DNA of 64,000 nucleotides from contig NZ_CAKTGT010000001.1 in NCBI RefSeq assembly GCF_934561735.1, forward strand, positions 186,001 to 250,000, given 5' to 3'. The stretch's first letter is position 1; every line of letters begins with the position of its first letter. Position numbers and translations under genes: made by a program. Shown here one piece after another: positions 52,205 to 60,294 of the stretch. The notes below the pieces were generated by a model that was given only the letters and a program-made list of their open reading frames with translations, was not told the origin of the DNA and did no database searches. Source of the stretch: an uncultured Eubacterium sp. GTDB lineage: Bacteria > Bacillota > Clostridia > Oscillospirales > Acutalibacteraceae.

Positions 52205-52230
52205 CGGGCGGTTAATATCCGCCTCTACGG
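52205..52230. repeat. Family-1 palindromic repeat
   Basis: GGGCGGTTAATATCCGCC with TCTACGG, between glmU and the VanW gene; one mismatch in stem and arm. Confidence 0.8.
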
Positions 52231-52240
52231 ATTTTAAATA

Positions 52241-53629
52241 TTATTTTTGGTTTTTGTACGGTTTCTTTTCGGCAACCCAGCCCTCTTTGTTCACCTGTTT
52301 TGCCCTTGCGATAGAAAGTGCTTCGTCAGGGATGTTGTCGGTGATTGTTGAGCCTGCCGCAATGTATGCCATTTCGCCCACCTTAACAGGAGCGATAAGG
52401 TTTGTGTTGCAGCCGATGAATGCACCGTTACCTATTTCGCATCTTGATTTAACCTTGCCGTCATAGTTGCAGGTTACCGTGCCGCAGCCGAAGTTTACAT
52501 TGCTTCCCACATCGCTGTCGCCGATGTAGGTGAGGTGAGCACTCTTTGTGCCCTCGCCGACAACAGAGTTTTTAACTTCAACAAAGTTGCCGATGTGCAC
52601 GCCCTTTTTGAGTACGCTGTTTGCTCTTACCTTAACAAACGGACCGCAGTCAACGCCGTCCTCAACGGTAGAATCGGTAACTTTGCAGTTGTCAAGAACA
52701 ACATCGCTTCCGATATTTGAATTGTCAATCCAAGTGTTCGGACCGATAACGCAGTTGTCGCCGATTACGGTGTTGCCGATGATGATTGTGTTTGGCAAAA
52801 TTCTCGTTGACGCACCGATTTTTACATCTTTGCCTATCATAACACCGTCTGTGCAAGGAATGTCAACACCGTTTGTCATATGATTGTCGTTGATGTTTCT
52901 TCTCATAATGTTGTTGAGAATGTTGAGCTGTTTTCTGTCGTTTGCACCCAAAACGGTTTCGTTGTTTTCGCAGATGTATGCACCTGCATTTTCGCCTTTT
53001 TTGATGAGAATTTCAAGGCTGTCTGTAAGATAGTATTCGTTTTGTGCGTTTTCGTTTGTAATATTGTCAAGTGCATAGAGGAGTTCACTGCCCTTAAACC
53101 AATATGTTCCCGCGTTGGATTCGTTGATTTTTTTCTGCTCCTCATTTGCGTCCTTGTGCTCAATGATACGCTCCAGCACACCGTTTTCGTCACGCTTGAT
53201 GTGGCCTATACCGTTTGTGTCCTCAACAATTGCAGAAATGAGGGTGATTGCGTTGCCGTTTTCTTTGTGATATTCGTATGCCTTGTTCATTGTTTCGGCA
53301 TCCATAAGCGGGCCGTCACCGTTGAGGATTAAAATATCATCGTCTTTGTGGGCAGAGATAAATTCTCTTGCCTGCATAACAGCGTGTCCCGTGCCGAGTT
53401 GCGGTTCCTGAAGTGCTGTTTTGATATTGCTGTCGTAATTTGCAAGCCAGCCTTCTACAATGTCGTGTCTGTATCCTGTGATAACGCAGACATCTTCGGC
53501 ACCCGCTTTCTTTACGGCGTCAACAACATATTTAATCATAGGTTCAAATATAACCTCGCACATAACCTTTGGCGAGTCTGTTTTCATTCTTGTTCCCTTA
53601 CCGCCGGCAAGAATAATCGCACATTTCAT
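52241..53629 (-). CDS. glmU: Bifunctional N-acetylglucosamine-1-phosphate uridyltransferase / glucosamine-1-phosphate acetyltransferase
   Basis: Makes UDP-GlcNAc for peptidoglycan and wall polymers. The 462 residues have an N-terminal nucleotidyltransferase domain (ILAGGKGTRMKTDSPKVM, LNGDGPLMDAET) and a C-terminal left-handed beta-helix (hexapeptide repeats from about residue 250) with the acetyltransferase site in GVHIGNFVEVKNS and LTYIGDSDVGSNVNFGCG. The ATG at 53629 follows GAGGTTT; a 23-codon upstream extension is rejected. It is the first gene of glmU-vanW-MATE on the minus strand. Confidence 0.96.
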   Translation of the reverse strand: MKCAIILAGGKGTRMKTDSPKVMCEVIFEPMIKYVVDAVKKAGAEDVCVITGYRHDIVEGWLANYDSNIKTALQEPQLGTGHAVMQAREFISAHKDDDILILNGDGPLMDAETMNKAYEYHKENGNAITLISAIVEDTNGIGHIKRDENGVLERIIEHKDANEEQKKINESNAGTYWFKGSELLYALDNITNENAQNEYYLTDSLEILIKKGENAGAYICENNETVLGANDRKQLNILNNIMRRNINDNHMTNGVDIPCTDGVMIGKDVKIGASTRILPNTIIIGNTVIGDNCVIGPNTWIDNSNIGSDVVLDNCKVTDSTVEDGVDCGPFVKVRANSVLKKGVHIGNFVEVKNSVVGEGTKSAHLTYIGDSDVGSNVNFGCGTVTCNYDGKVKSRCEIGNGAFIGCNTNLIAPVKVGEMAYIAAGSTITDNIPDEALSIARAKQVNKEGWVAEKKPYKNQK

Positions 53630-53764
53630 TTTGCAAACCTCTTTCTTATTTCTCTCTTTTTCGGAGTATAATATCAATTTTGATATATTATGCACCAAAA
53701 CCGATAAATTTTCAACTGTTTTATAATTAATTTATAATAAATCCGTAAATAATGAAAAAAATGT

Positions 53765-53793
53765 TTGAATTTGACCCTATTGTATGTTATACT
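53765..53793 (+). promoter_or_regulatory. Promoter of ppdK
   Basis: TTGAAT (53765-53770), 17 bases, TATACT (53788-53793). The transcript would begin with a hairpin ATTCTGCG/CGCAGAAT (53805-53812, 53826-53833), which could protect the mRNA 5-prime end. Confidence 0.7.
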
Positions 53794-53870
53794 TTTATCG
53801 GATTATTCTGCGTTGTCGTATTTTCCGCAGAATAAACAACAATGTATTTAATTTTTAGGAGGTACTTCAA

Positions 53871-56513
53871 ATGTCAAACAAATGGGTATACATGTTTGAA
53901 GAAGGCGACATGACCATGCGTAACTTGCTTGGCGGTAAGGGTGCAAACCTCGCAGAAATGACCAAAATCGGTCTTCCTGTACCACAGGGTTTCACAGTTA
54001 CTACAGAAGCTTGTACACAATATTACGAAGATGGTCGTAAAATTAATGACGAAATCATGACTCAGGTTATGGAAGGCGTTAAGAAGATGGAAGAAATCAA
54101 CGACAAAAAGTTCGGTGATAAGCAAAATCCTCTTCTCGTTTCTGTTCGTTCGGGTGCAAGAGCATCAATGCCGGGTATGATGGATACAATCCTCAACCTC
54201 GGTCTTAATGACGAAGTAGTTGAAACAATGATCGCAGGTAACGATGACCCTGCTTTCGAGCGTTTTGTATATGACTCATACAGAAGATTCATCCAGATGT
54301 TCTCTGATGTAGTTATGGAAGTAGGTAAGAAGTATTTTGAGCAACTTATCGACAAGATGAAGGAAGAAAAGGGCGTTCAGTACGACGTAGAACTTACAGC
54401 AGCAGACCTCAAGGAACTTGCTACACAGTTCAAGGCTGAGTACAAGAAGCAACTCGGTTCAGACTTCCCTTCAGACCCTGTTGAACAGCTCAAGCTCGCT
54501 ATCGAAGCTGTATTCCGTTCATGGGACAACCCTCGTGCAAATGTTTATCGTAGAGATAACGATATTCCTTATTCATGGGGTACTGCAGTTAACGTAATGC
54601 CTATGGTATTCGGTAACCTTAACAATCAATCAGGTACAGGTGTTGCCTTCACTCGTGACCCTGCAACCGGTGAAAATAAGTTGATGGGTGAATTCCTTAT
54701 CAACGCACAGGGCGAGGACGTAGTTGCCGGTGTTCGTACACCTATGCCAATCGCTCAGATGGAACAGGAATTCCCTGAAGCATACGCTGAGTTCATCAAG
54801 GTTTGCGAAACTCTTGAAAATCACTACCACGATATGCAGGATATGGAATTCACAGTAGAAAACAAGAAGCTCTATATGCTTCAGTGCCGTAACGGTAAGA
54901 GAACAGCTCCTGCCGCTCTTAAGATTGCTTGCGACCTCGTTGATGAAGGCCACAAGACTCCTGCAGAAGCAGTTGCTATGATCGACCCTCGTAACCTCGA
55001 CACACTCCTTCACCCACAGTTTGACGCTGCTGCTCTTAAGGCTGCTACTCCGATGGGTAAGGGTCTCGGTGCTTCTCCCGGTGCTGCTTGCGGTAAGGTT
55101 GTATTCACAGCCGAAGACGCAGAAGTTTGGAACGAAAGAGGCGAAAAGGTTATTCTTGTTCGTCTTGAAACTTCACCTGAAGACATCACAGGTATGAAGG
55201 CTGCTCAGGGTATCCTCACAGTTCGTGGCGGTATGACATCTCACGCTGCCGTAGTTGCTCGTGGTATGGGTACTTGCTGCGTATCAGGTTGCGGCGACAT
55301 CAATATGGATGAAGAAAACAAGAAGTTCACTCTCGCAGGTAAGGAATTCCACGAAGGTGATTACATTTCTATCGACGGTTCAACAGGTAATATCTATGAC
55401 GGTATTATCGAAACAACCGATGCTCAAATCGCAGGCGAATTCGGCAGAATTATGGCTTGGGCTGACGAGTTCAGAAAGCTTAAGGTTCGTACAAACGCTG
55501 ATACTCCTGCCGATGCTAAGAAGGCAAGAGAACTCGGTGCAGAAGGTATCGGTCTTTGCCGTACAGAGCATATGTTCTTTGAAGAAGACAGAATTGCTGC
55601 TTTCAGAGAAATGATTTGCTCAGACACAGTAGAAGAAAGAGAAGCTGCTCTTGAAAAGATTCTTCCTTATCAGCAAGGCGACTTCGAGGCTCTTTATGAA
55701 GCACTTGAAGGTTGTCCTGTAACAATCAGATTCTTGGACCCACCTCTTCACGAGTTCGTTCCTACAGAAGAAGCTGACATCGAAAAGCTTGCAAAGGCTC
55801 AGGGCAAGTCTGTAGAAGACATCAAGGCTATCATCGCATCTCTTCACGAGTTCAACCCAATGATGGGTCACCGTGGCCTCCGTCTTGCAGTTACATATCC
55901 TGAAATTGCAAAGATGCAAACAAAGGCTGTTATCCGTGCAGCTATCAATGTTCAAAAGGCTCATCCTGATTGGACAGTAGCTCCTGAAATTATGATTCCT
56001 CTTGCTTGTGACGCTAAGGAACTCAAGTATGTTAAGGATATCGTTGTTGCAACTGCAGATGCAGAAATCGCAGCAGCAGGCGTAGAAATGAAGTACGAAG
56101 TTGGTACTATGATCGAAATTCCTCGTGCAGCTCTTACAGCAGCTGACATCGCTAAGGAAGCTGAGTTCTTCTGCTTCGGTACAAACGACCTTACTCAGAT
56201 GACATTCGGCTTCAGCCGTGATGACGCAGGTAAGTTCCTCAACGCTTACTATGACAAGAAGATTTTCGAAAGCGACCCATTCGCAAGACTCGACACAACA
56301 GGTGTTGGTCAGCTTATGGAAATGGCAGTTAAAAACGGTAAGGCAACCCGCCCATCACTCCACTGCGGTATCTGCGGTGAGCACGGCGGCGACCCAACAT
56401 CAGTTGAATTCTGCCACAAGATCGGTCTTGATTATGTTTCATGCTCACCATTCCGTGTGCCTATCGCTCGCCTTGCAGCAGCTCAGGCAGCAATCGCAGA
56501 GATGAACGACTAA
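53871..56513 (+). CDS. ppdK: Pyruvate, phosphate dikinase
   Basis: Interconverts pyruvate, ATP and phosphate with PEP, AMP and pyrophosphate, a common glycolytic step in anaerobic clostridia. The 880 residues carry the N-terminal ATP-grasp domain (LLGGKGANLAEM), the swivelling phospho-His domain with GGMTSHAAVVARGMG (His458), and the C-terminal PEP/pyruvate barrel (EGIGLCRTEHMFF, GTNDLTQMTFG, CGICGEHGGDP). It is monocistronic with its own promoter and terminator. Codon use is strongly biased (frequent GCT, AAG, GGT), indicating very high expression. Confidence 0.97.
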   Translation: MSNKWVYMFEEGDMTMRNLLGGKGANLAEMTKIGLPVPQGFTVTTEACTQYYEDGRKINDEIMTQVMEGVKKMEEINDKKFGDKQNPLLVSVRSGARASMPGMMDTILNLGLNDEVVETMIAGNDDPAFERFVYDSYRRFIQMFSDVVMEVGKKYFEQLIDKMKEEKGVQYDVELTAADLKELATQFKAEYKKQLGSDFPSDPVEQLKLAIEAVFRSWDNPRANVYRRDNDIPYSWGTAVNVMPMVFGNLNNQSGTGVAFTRDPATGENKLMGEFLINAQGEDVVAGVRTPMPIAQMEQEFPEAYAEFIKVCETLENHYHDMQDMEFTVENKKLYMLQCRNGKRTAPAALKIACDLVDEGHKTPAEAVAMIDPRNLDTLLHPQFDAAALKAATPMGKGLGASPGAACGKVVFTAEDAEVWNERGEKVILVRLETSPEDITGMKAAQGILTVRGGMTSHAAVVARGMGTCCVSGCGDINMDEENKKFTLAGKEFHEGDYISIDGSTGNIYDGIIETTDAQIAGEFGRIMAWADEFRKLKVRTNADTPADAKKARELGAEGIGLCRTEHMFFEEDRIAAFREMICSDTVEEREAALEKILPYQQGDFEALYEALEGCPVTIRFLDPPLHEFVPTEEADIEKLAKAQGKSVEDIKAIIASLHEFNPMMGHRGLRLAVTYPEIAKMQTKAVIRAAINVQKAHPDWTVAPEIMIPLACDAKELKYVKDIVVATADAEIAAAGVEMKYEVGTMIEIPRAALTAADIAKEAEFFCFGTNDLTQMTFGFSRDDAGKFLNAYYDKKIFESDPFARLDTTGVGQLMEMAVKNGKATRPSLHCGICGEHGGDPTSVEFCHKIGLDYVSCSPFRVPIARLAAAQAAIAEMND

Positions 56514-56540
56514 TCCCGACTCTCAATCACATAAATAAAA

Positions 56541-56567
56541 AGGACAGGTTCGCCTGTCCTTTTTTTG
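56541..56567 (+). terminator. Terminator of ppdK
   Basis: AGGACAGG-TTCG-CCTGTCCT followed by seven T; a textbook tetraloop terminator. Confidence 0.95.
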
Positions 56568-56645
56568 TTTGTACTCTACCGGAGTATAGAAAATTTTTGA
56601 AATGGTGGTATAATGTAAAAAACATGTTAATTTGTTTTAATTAAG

Positions 56646-56693
56646 AATATGTTTCCTAAATTTTATGAGTAAGTAACAGGTAGGAAACATATT
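56646..56693 (+). promoter_or_regulatory. 13-bp inverted repeat upstream of the vWA/lipase gene
   Basis: AATATGTTTCCTA (56646-56658) and TAGGAAACATATT (56681-56693) are perfect inverted repeats 22 bases apart. A possible promoter (TATAAT near 56610) lies before it, so the repeat is either an operator or a hairpin in the mRNA leader. Confidence 0.55.
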
Positions 56694-56752
56694 GTAAAGT
56701 AAAAAATAATATGTTAAAATATCAGAAAAATATTTATTTGGAGGAAAAAATA

Positions 56753-59700
56753 ATGAAAAAAACCAAACCTAATGGACTAATTAAAAGAATTATGTCCGTT
56801 TTCCTTGCGATAATGATGGTTATGTCTTTTGTTACATCGATACCTATTAATGTAAGTGCACAAACAAAGGTTGGCATACCGGAGAATATAATTGTAAAGG
56901 AAAAAAATAAAGATTTATATGTATCATTTAAAAAAGTAAGAAATGTTGATGGATATATTATAAATTATTCAACAAGTAAAAAATATTTAAAAAATAAAAC
57001 GGGTAAAAAAGTAGTAAGAAATTCAAAAAAAAATCAATTTGTTAAAAAAACAATAAAAGGTTTAAAACAAAATACAGTTTATTATGTAAGAATTCGCTCA
57101 TACAAAAAAAATAAAAATAAAAAAACATATAGTAAATGGAGTAAGAATTTTAAGATTAAAACATCAAAGAAAACAAATATTGTTAAAAATTCAAATCCAA
57201 TTGTCTCAGACAATACTATTAAACAAGATTTTTCGGAACCTTCAAAAAATACCGATCAATGTAAAATTACATTTGAAACTAATTGCGAAATGAAAATTGC
57301 TCCGATAAATGTTAAAAAGGGCGATTTAATTGATTTGCCAAAAGCTCCGACAAAAAATAATGCCATATTCTCCGGCTGGTATAAGGATGACAAGTTTACA
57401 AATGCTTTTGATTATTCGGAAGCAATTATGAATGATATGGTATTATATGCAAACTGGACTCAAGATACTGACAACGATAAATTGTCTGATGAAATTGAAG
57501 ATGTTTTAAAGACAGATAAGAGCAATCCGGATACAGATGGAGACGGATTGTCCGATTATGAAGAATATGAATTAATCGGAACAGATCCGTTAAAAAAAGA
57601 TTCAGATGAAGATGGTGTTTTAGATTCGGAAGAAGATTTGGATGAAGACGGGTTGACCAACATTCAGGAATTAAAATATGGAACAAGTTGTATAATTGCA
57701 GATACAGATGTTGACGGATTATCAGATTATGATGAAATTTATGTTTATAAAACAAATCCGCTGAAAGAAGATACAGACGGAGATGGTTTGTCAGATGGGG
57801 ATGAAGTAAAATTAGGTCTTGATCCGCTTAATAAATTTACAGACGGAAAAACACTTGACAGTAAAAGAACATTTAATCAAAAGACATCAACGGAAGCAGT
57901 TTTAGATGAAGAAATATTTAATGAAGATAATCCGGCAATTCCTTATGTTGAAGGTAAAACAGAAGGAAATATTGATTCTAAGATTAAAATTGATGCAAGT
58001 GCAGAAGCCTCGATAAATGAAAATAGAGCTGTTGTTGGTGTTCCGATAGACGTAAGTATTGATTCCGACAAAGCTTTTGAGTTGAAATTTGATATATCTA
58101 ATGCATGTAAATACGATGAGAGTGTATTAAAAGATTATGTAATCTGTACTTTGAAAGATAATCAAATAAAGCCTTTAACAACGGATGTTGATTCAGAGAA
58201 TGAAGTGATTTACGCTTCAATAAGCGAATCGGGAACATATTTTGTAGTTGACAGTACAGAAATGTTGAGAATGCTTGGAATAAATATCAATGATTATATT
58301 CCGGTTGCCAAAAATAGTAGAAATGTCTCAAATTATTCTGTTCGAGCATTAAATAGTCAATCAAATACTAAAGCAGTAACAGGACAGGCAGATATAGTTT
58401 TTGTTATTGATTCAACAGGATCAATGAAGTCAAGTATTAATAATGTTAAAAAAAATATTAATGATTTTGCCGAAAAGTTAAGAACTGAATATAATGTTTC
58501 TTTAAATCTTTCGTTAGTTGATTATAAAGACAGCATTGAAGATAAAAAACAACCGGCTGTTCATAAAAATGGACTTTCAAATTGGTACGGAAACAGTGAA
58601 ATTGAAAAATATAAAAAATCTATTAACCAGATAGAGGTCAATGGTGGCGGAGATGATCCGGAAACATCTTTGGAAGCAATCGAATTTTCAAGAAGACTTG
58701 ATTTTAGAACTGCCTCATCTAAATTTATAGTACTTGTAACAGATAATAAAAATAAAAATGATAATGTTTATAAAATCAAAGATTTAACAGAAGAAGCAGA
58801 ATTGTTAGAAAAAGACGGAATATGCGCATCCGTAATTACAACTTCAAGTGCATTAAGTGATTATAATATACTTATTGACAAAACAAATGGAATATATGCA
58901 GATATTAATAGCAATTTTTCTGATGAATTAATGAAGATTGCGGATAGAATCGGAGAGGTAACAGTAGACGGTTCATGGGTATTATTAGATGATTTTCAGT
59001 TTGTTAAATTAAATCAAAAGCCAACTCCGGGTTCAGATGAAGACACCGATAAAGATGGCGTTCCGGATATCGAAGAACTTGGCAGTGAGATTCGTATAAG
59101 CATAAAAGAGTTTTTGAAGCATTCGTTTAGTAAGGTCGAACTTGAATATGCAAAGTATTATACGGGTCCTGAATATGTTACTGCATATGCATATAAATCT
59201 AATCCAACATTAAAAGATACAGATGGTGATATGTATGATGACAGTGTTGATTCAAAACCAAGAATTTATACTATAACCGATACAACATTGATGAGACTTG
59301 CAGATTTAACATATAAAAATTATAAAAAAGGTGTATATGTAGATCTTAAAAGCAAAGATTATTATTCTGAACCAAATTCAAAAGCAAAATTCAAAGTTGT
59401 TTATATTGACAAATCCAGTCCAGACGAAAAGAAGTCGAAGGATGGCGGTTTTGGATGTGTGGTATTCAGAGTTGCACTTGGTAATGGTAAAAATGCTACT
59501 GTAGTTGGATATAGAGGAACTGAAGGTTTTGATAATATATTAGATGTTATTAAACCTGATGTTAAAACTGACATAGTACTGGGTTTATGGGGAACTGCAA
59601 AACAATCTGATTGTGCATATGATGCATATAAATCAATGGTTAAAAAGTATAGCAATGATGATTTTTATATAACAGGTCATTCGTTGGGTGGAAGATTGGT

Positions 59701-60046
59701 TTTAGATGCGTTATATAAAACGGCAAAAAATAATGAAGTGAAGAAATTTCCTGTTCACAGTGCCACATTTAATGGCTTGGGTTATGCTAAACATGTATAC
59801 TGGAGTTTATCAACAAAACATTTTAGACGATATTCTGAAAATTTAACTCATTATTATTATGAAAAAGATTTTGTTGGAGATGGTTTCGGAGATTCTTGGG
59901 TATATACGAAACCGGGATTGCAAATTAAATTAGATATAGACAAACCATCAAAATTTGATAATCATAGCGTTATTTTGGAAGATAAGACATTATTAAATGC
60001 ACCTTTTAGAATTAAAGGTTATTATTCATCGAACAGAGTATATTAA
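56753..60046 (+). CDS. Large secreted protein with vWA domain, calcium-binding repeats and lipase-like domain
   Basis: Exported protein of 1097 residues. Start at 56753 behind GGAGG. The signal peptide covers about 1-36 (PINVSA). A Lys-rich fibronectin-III-like domain is at about 40-137. An InlB/Flg_new-type repeat is at about 170-236 (FSGWYKDD...VLYANW). Thrombospondin-3-like DxDxDG calcium repeats are at about 238-365 (DTDGDGLSDYEEY, DTDGDGLSDGDEV) and again at 762-775. A vWA domain runs from about 545 to 735 with the MIDAS DSTGSMKS (553-560). An alpha/beta-hydrolase part at about 900-1075 has GYRGTEG and the nucleophile elbow GHSLGG (Ser977). No sortase signal or membrane anchor is seen at the C terminus. 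The gene is much richer in A+T than its neighbours, with A/T-ending codons, which suggests transfer. Function probably surface adhesion or hydrolysis, unproven. Confidence 0.85.
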   Translation: MKKTKPNGLIKRIMSVFLAIMMVMSFVTSIPINVSAQTKVGIPENIIVKEKNKDLYVSFKKVRNVDGYIINYSTSKKYLKNKTGKKVVRNSKKNQFVKKTIKGLKQNTVYYVRIRSYKKNKNKKTYSKWSKNFKIKTSKKTNIVKNSNPIVSDNTIKQDFSEPSKNTDQCKITFETNCEMKIAPINVKKGDLIDLPKAPTKNNAIFSGWYKDDKFTNAFDYSEAIMNDMVLYANWTQDTDNDKLSDEIEDVLKTDKSNPDTDGDGLSDYEEYELIGTDPLKKDSDEDGVLDSEEDLDEDGLTNIQELKYGTSCIIADTDVDGLSDYDEIYVYKTNPLKEDTDGDGLSDGDEVKLGLDPLNKFTDGKTLDSKRTFNQKTSTEAVLDEEIFNEDNPAIPYVEGKTEGNIDSKIKIDASAEASINENRAVVGVPIDVSIDSDKAFELKFDISNACKYDESVLKDYVICTLKDNQIKPLTTDVDSENEVIYASISESGTYFVVDSTEMLRMLGININDYIPVAKNSRNVSNYSVRALNSQSNTKAVTGQADIVFVIDSTGSMKSSINNVKKNINDFAEKLRTEYNVSLNLSLVDYKDSIEDKKQPAVHKNGLSNWYGNSEIEKYKKSINQIEVNGGGDDPETSLEAIEFSRRLDFRTASSKFIVLVTDNKNKNDNVYKIKDLTEEAELLEKDGICASVITTSSALSDYNILIDKTNGIYADINSNFSDELMKIADRIGEVTVDGSWVLLDDFQFVKLNQKPTPGSDEDTDKDGVPDIEELGSEIRISIKEFLKHSFSKVELEYAKYYTGPEYVTAYAYKSNPTLKDTDGDMYDDSVDSKPRIYTITDTTLMRLADLTYKNYKKGVYVDLKSKDYYSEPNSKAKFKVVYIDKSSPDEKKSKDGGFGCVVFRVALGNGKNATVVGYRGTEGFDNILDVIKPDVKTDIVLGLWGTAKQSDCAYDAYKSMVKKYSNDDFYITGHSLGGRLVLDALYKTAKNNEVKKFPVHSATFNGLGYAKHVYWSLSTKHFRRYSENLTHYYYEKDFVGDGFGDSWVYTKPGLQIKLDIDKPSKFDNHSVILEDKTLLNAPFRIKGYYSSNRVY

Positions 60047-60088
60047 ATAAAATAAGGTCAAGGTGATTTTACCTTGACCTTATTTTAT
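60047..60088. terminator. Bidirectional terminator
   Basis: An 18-bp stem, ATAAAATAAGGTCAAGGT/ACCTTGACCTTATTTTAT, with loop GATTTT. It serves the vWA/lipase gene and, on the minus strand, the 69-residue membrane protein gene whose stop codon it covers. Confidence 0.9.
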
Positions 60089-60294
60089 TCTTCTGTTTTG
60101 TTTTGTTCGGAAAGGTCGATGATGTCGTCTTCAACTTCCTTTTTTTCTTCGATGTTAAGAGTTTTTTTGATTTTCTTTTTGGCTTTGCGGACGATTATTC
60201 CTGCTATTGCACCAACAGTTACAACGCCTGCCACCACAAATTGAAGTGTGTAGCTCATAACCGACGGGTCTATGTATAATTTAATTGCTTCCAT
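60085..60294 (-). CDS. Small single-pass membrane protein, last gene of the surface-polymer cluster
   Basis: I do not recognise a named family. The 69 residues have one membrane helix at about 15-35 (TLQFVVAGVVTVGAIAGIIV), a basic stretch after it (RKAKKKIKK) and an acidic, hydrophilic tail. By the positive-inside rule the tail is cytoplasmic. Its first 14 bases overlap the end of the YidC-glycerophosphotransferase gene, so the two are translationally coupled, which suggests a partner or accessory subunit. Confidence 0.7.
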   Translation of the reverse strand: MEAIKLYIDPSVMSYTLQFVVAGVVTVGAIAGIIVRKAKKKIKKTLNIEEKKEVEDDIIDLSEQNKTEE

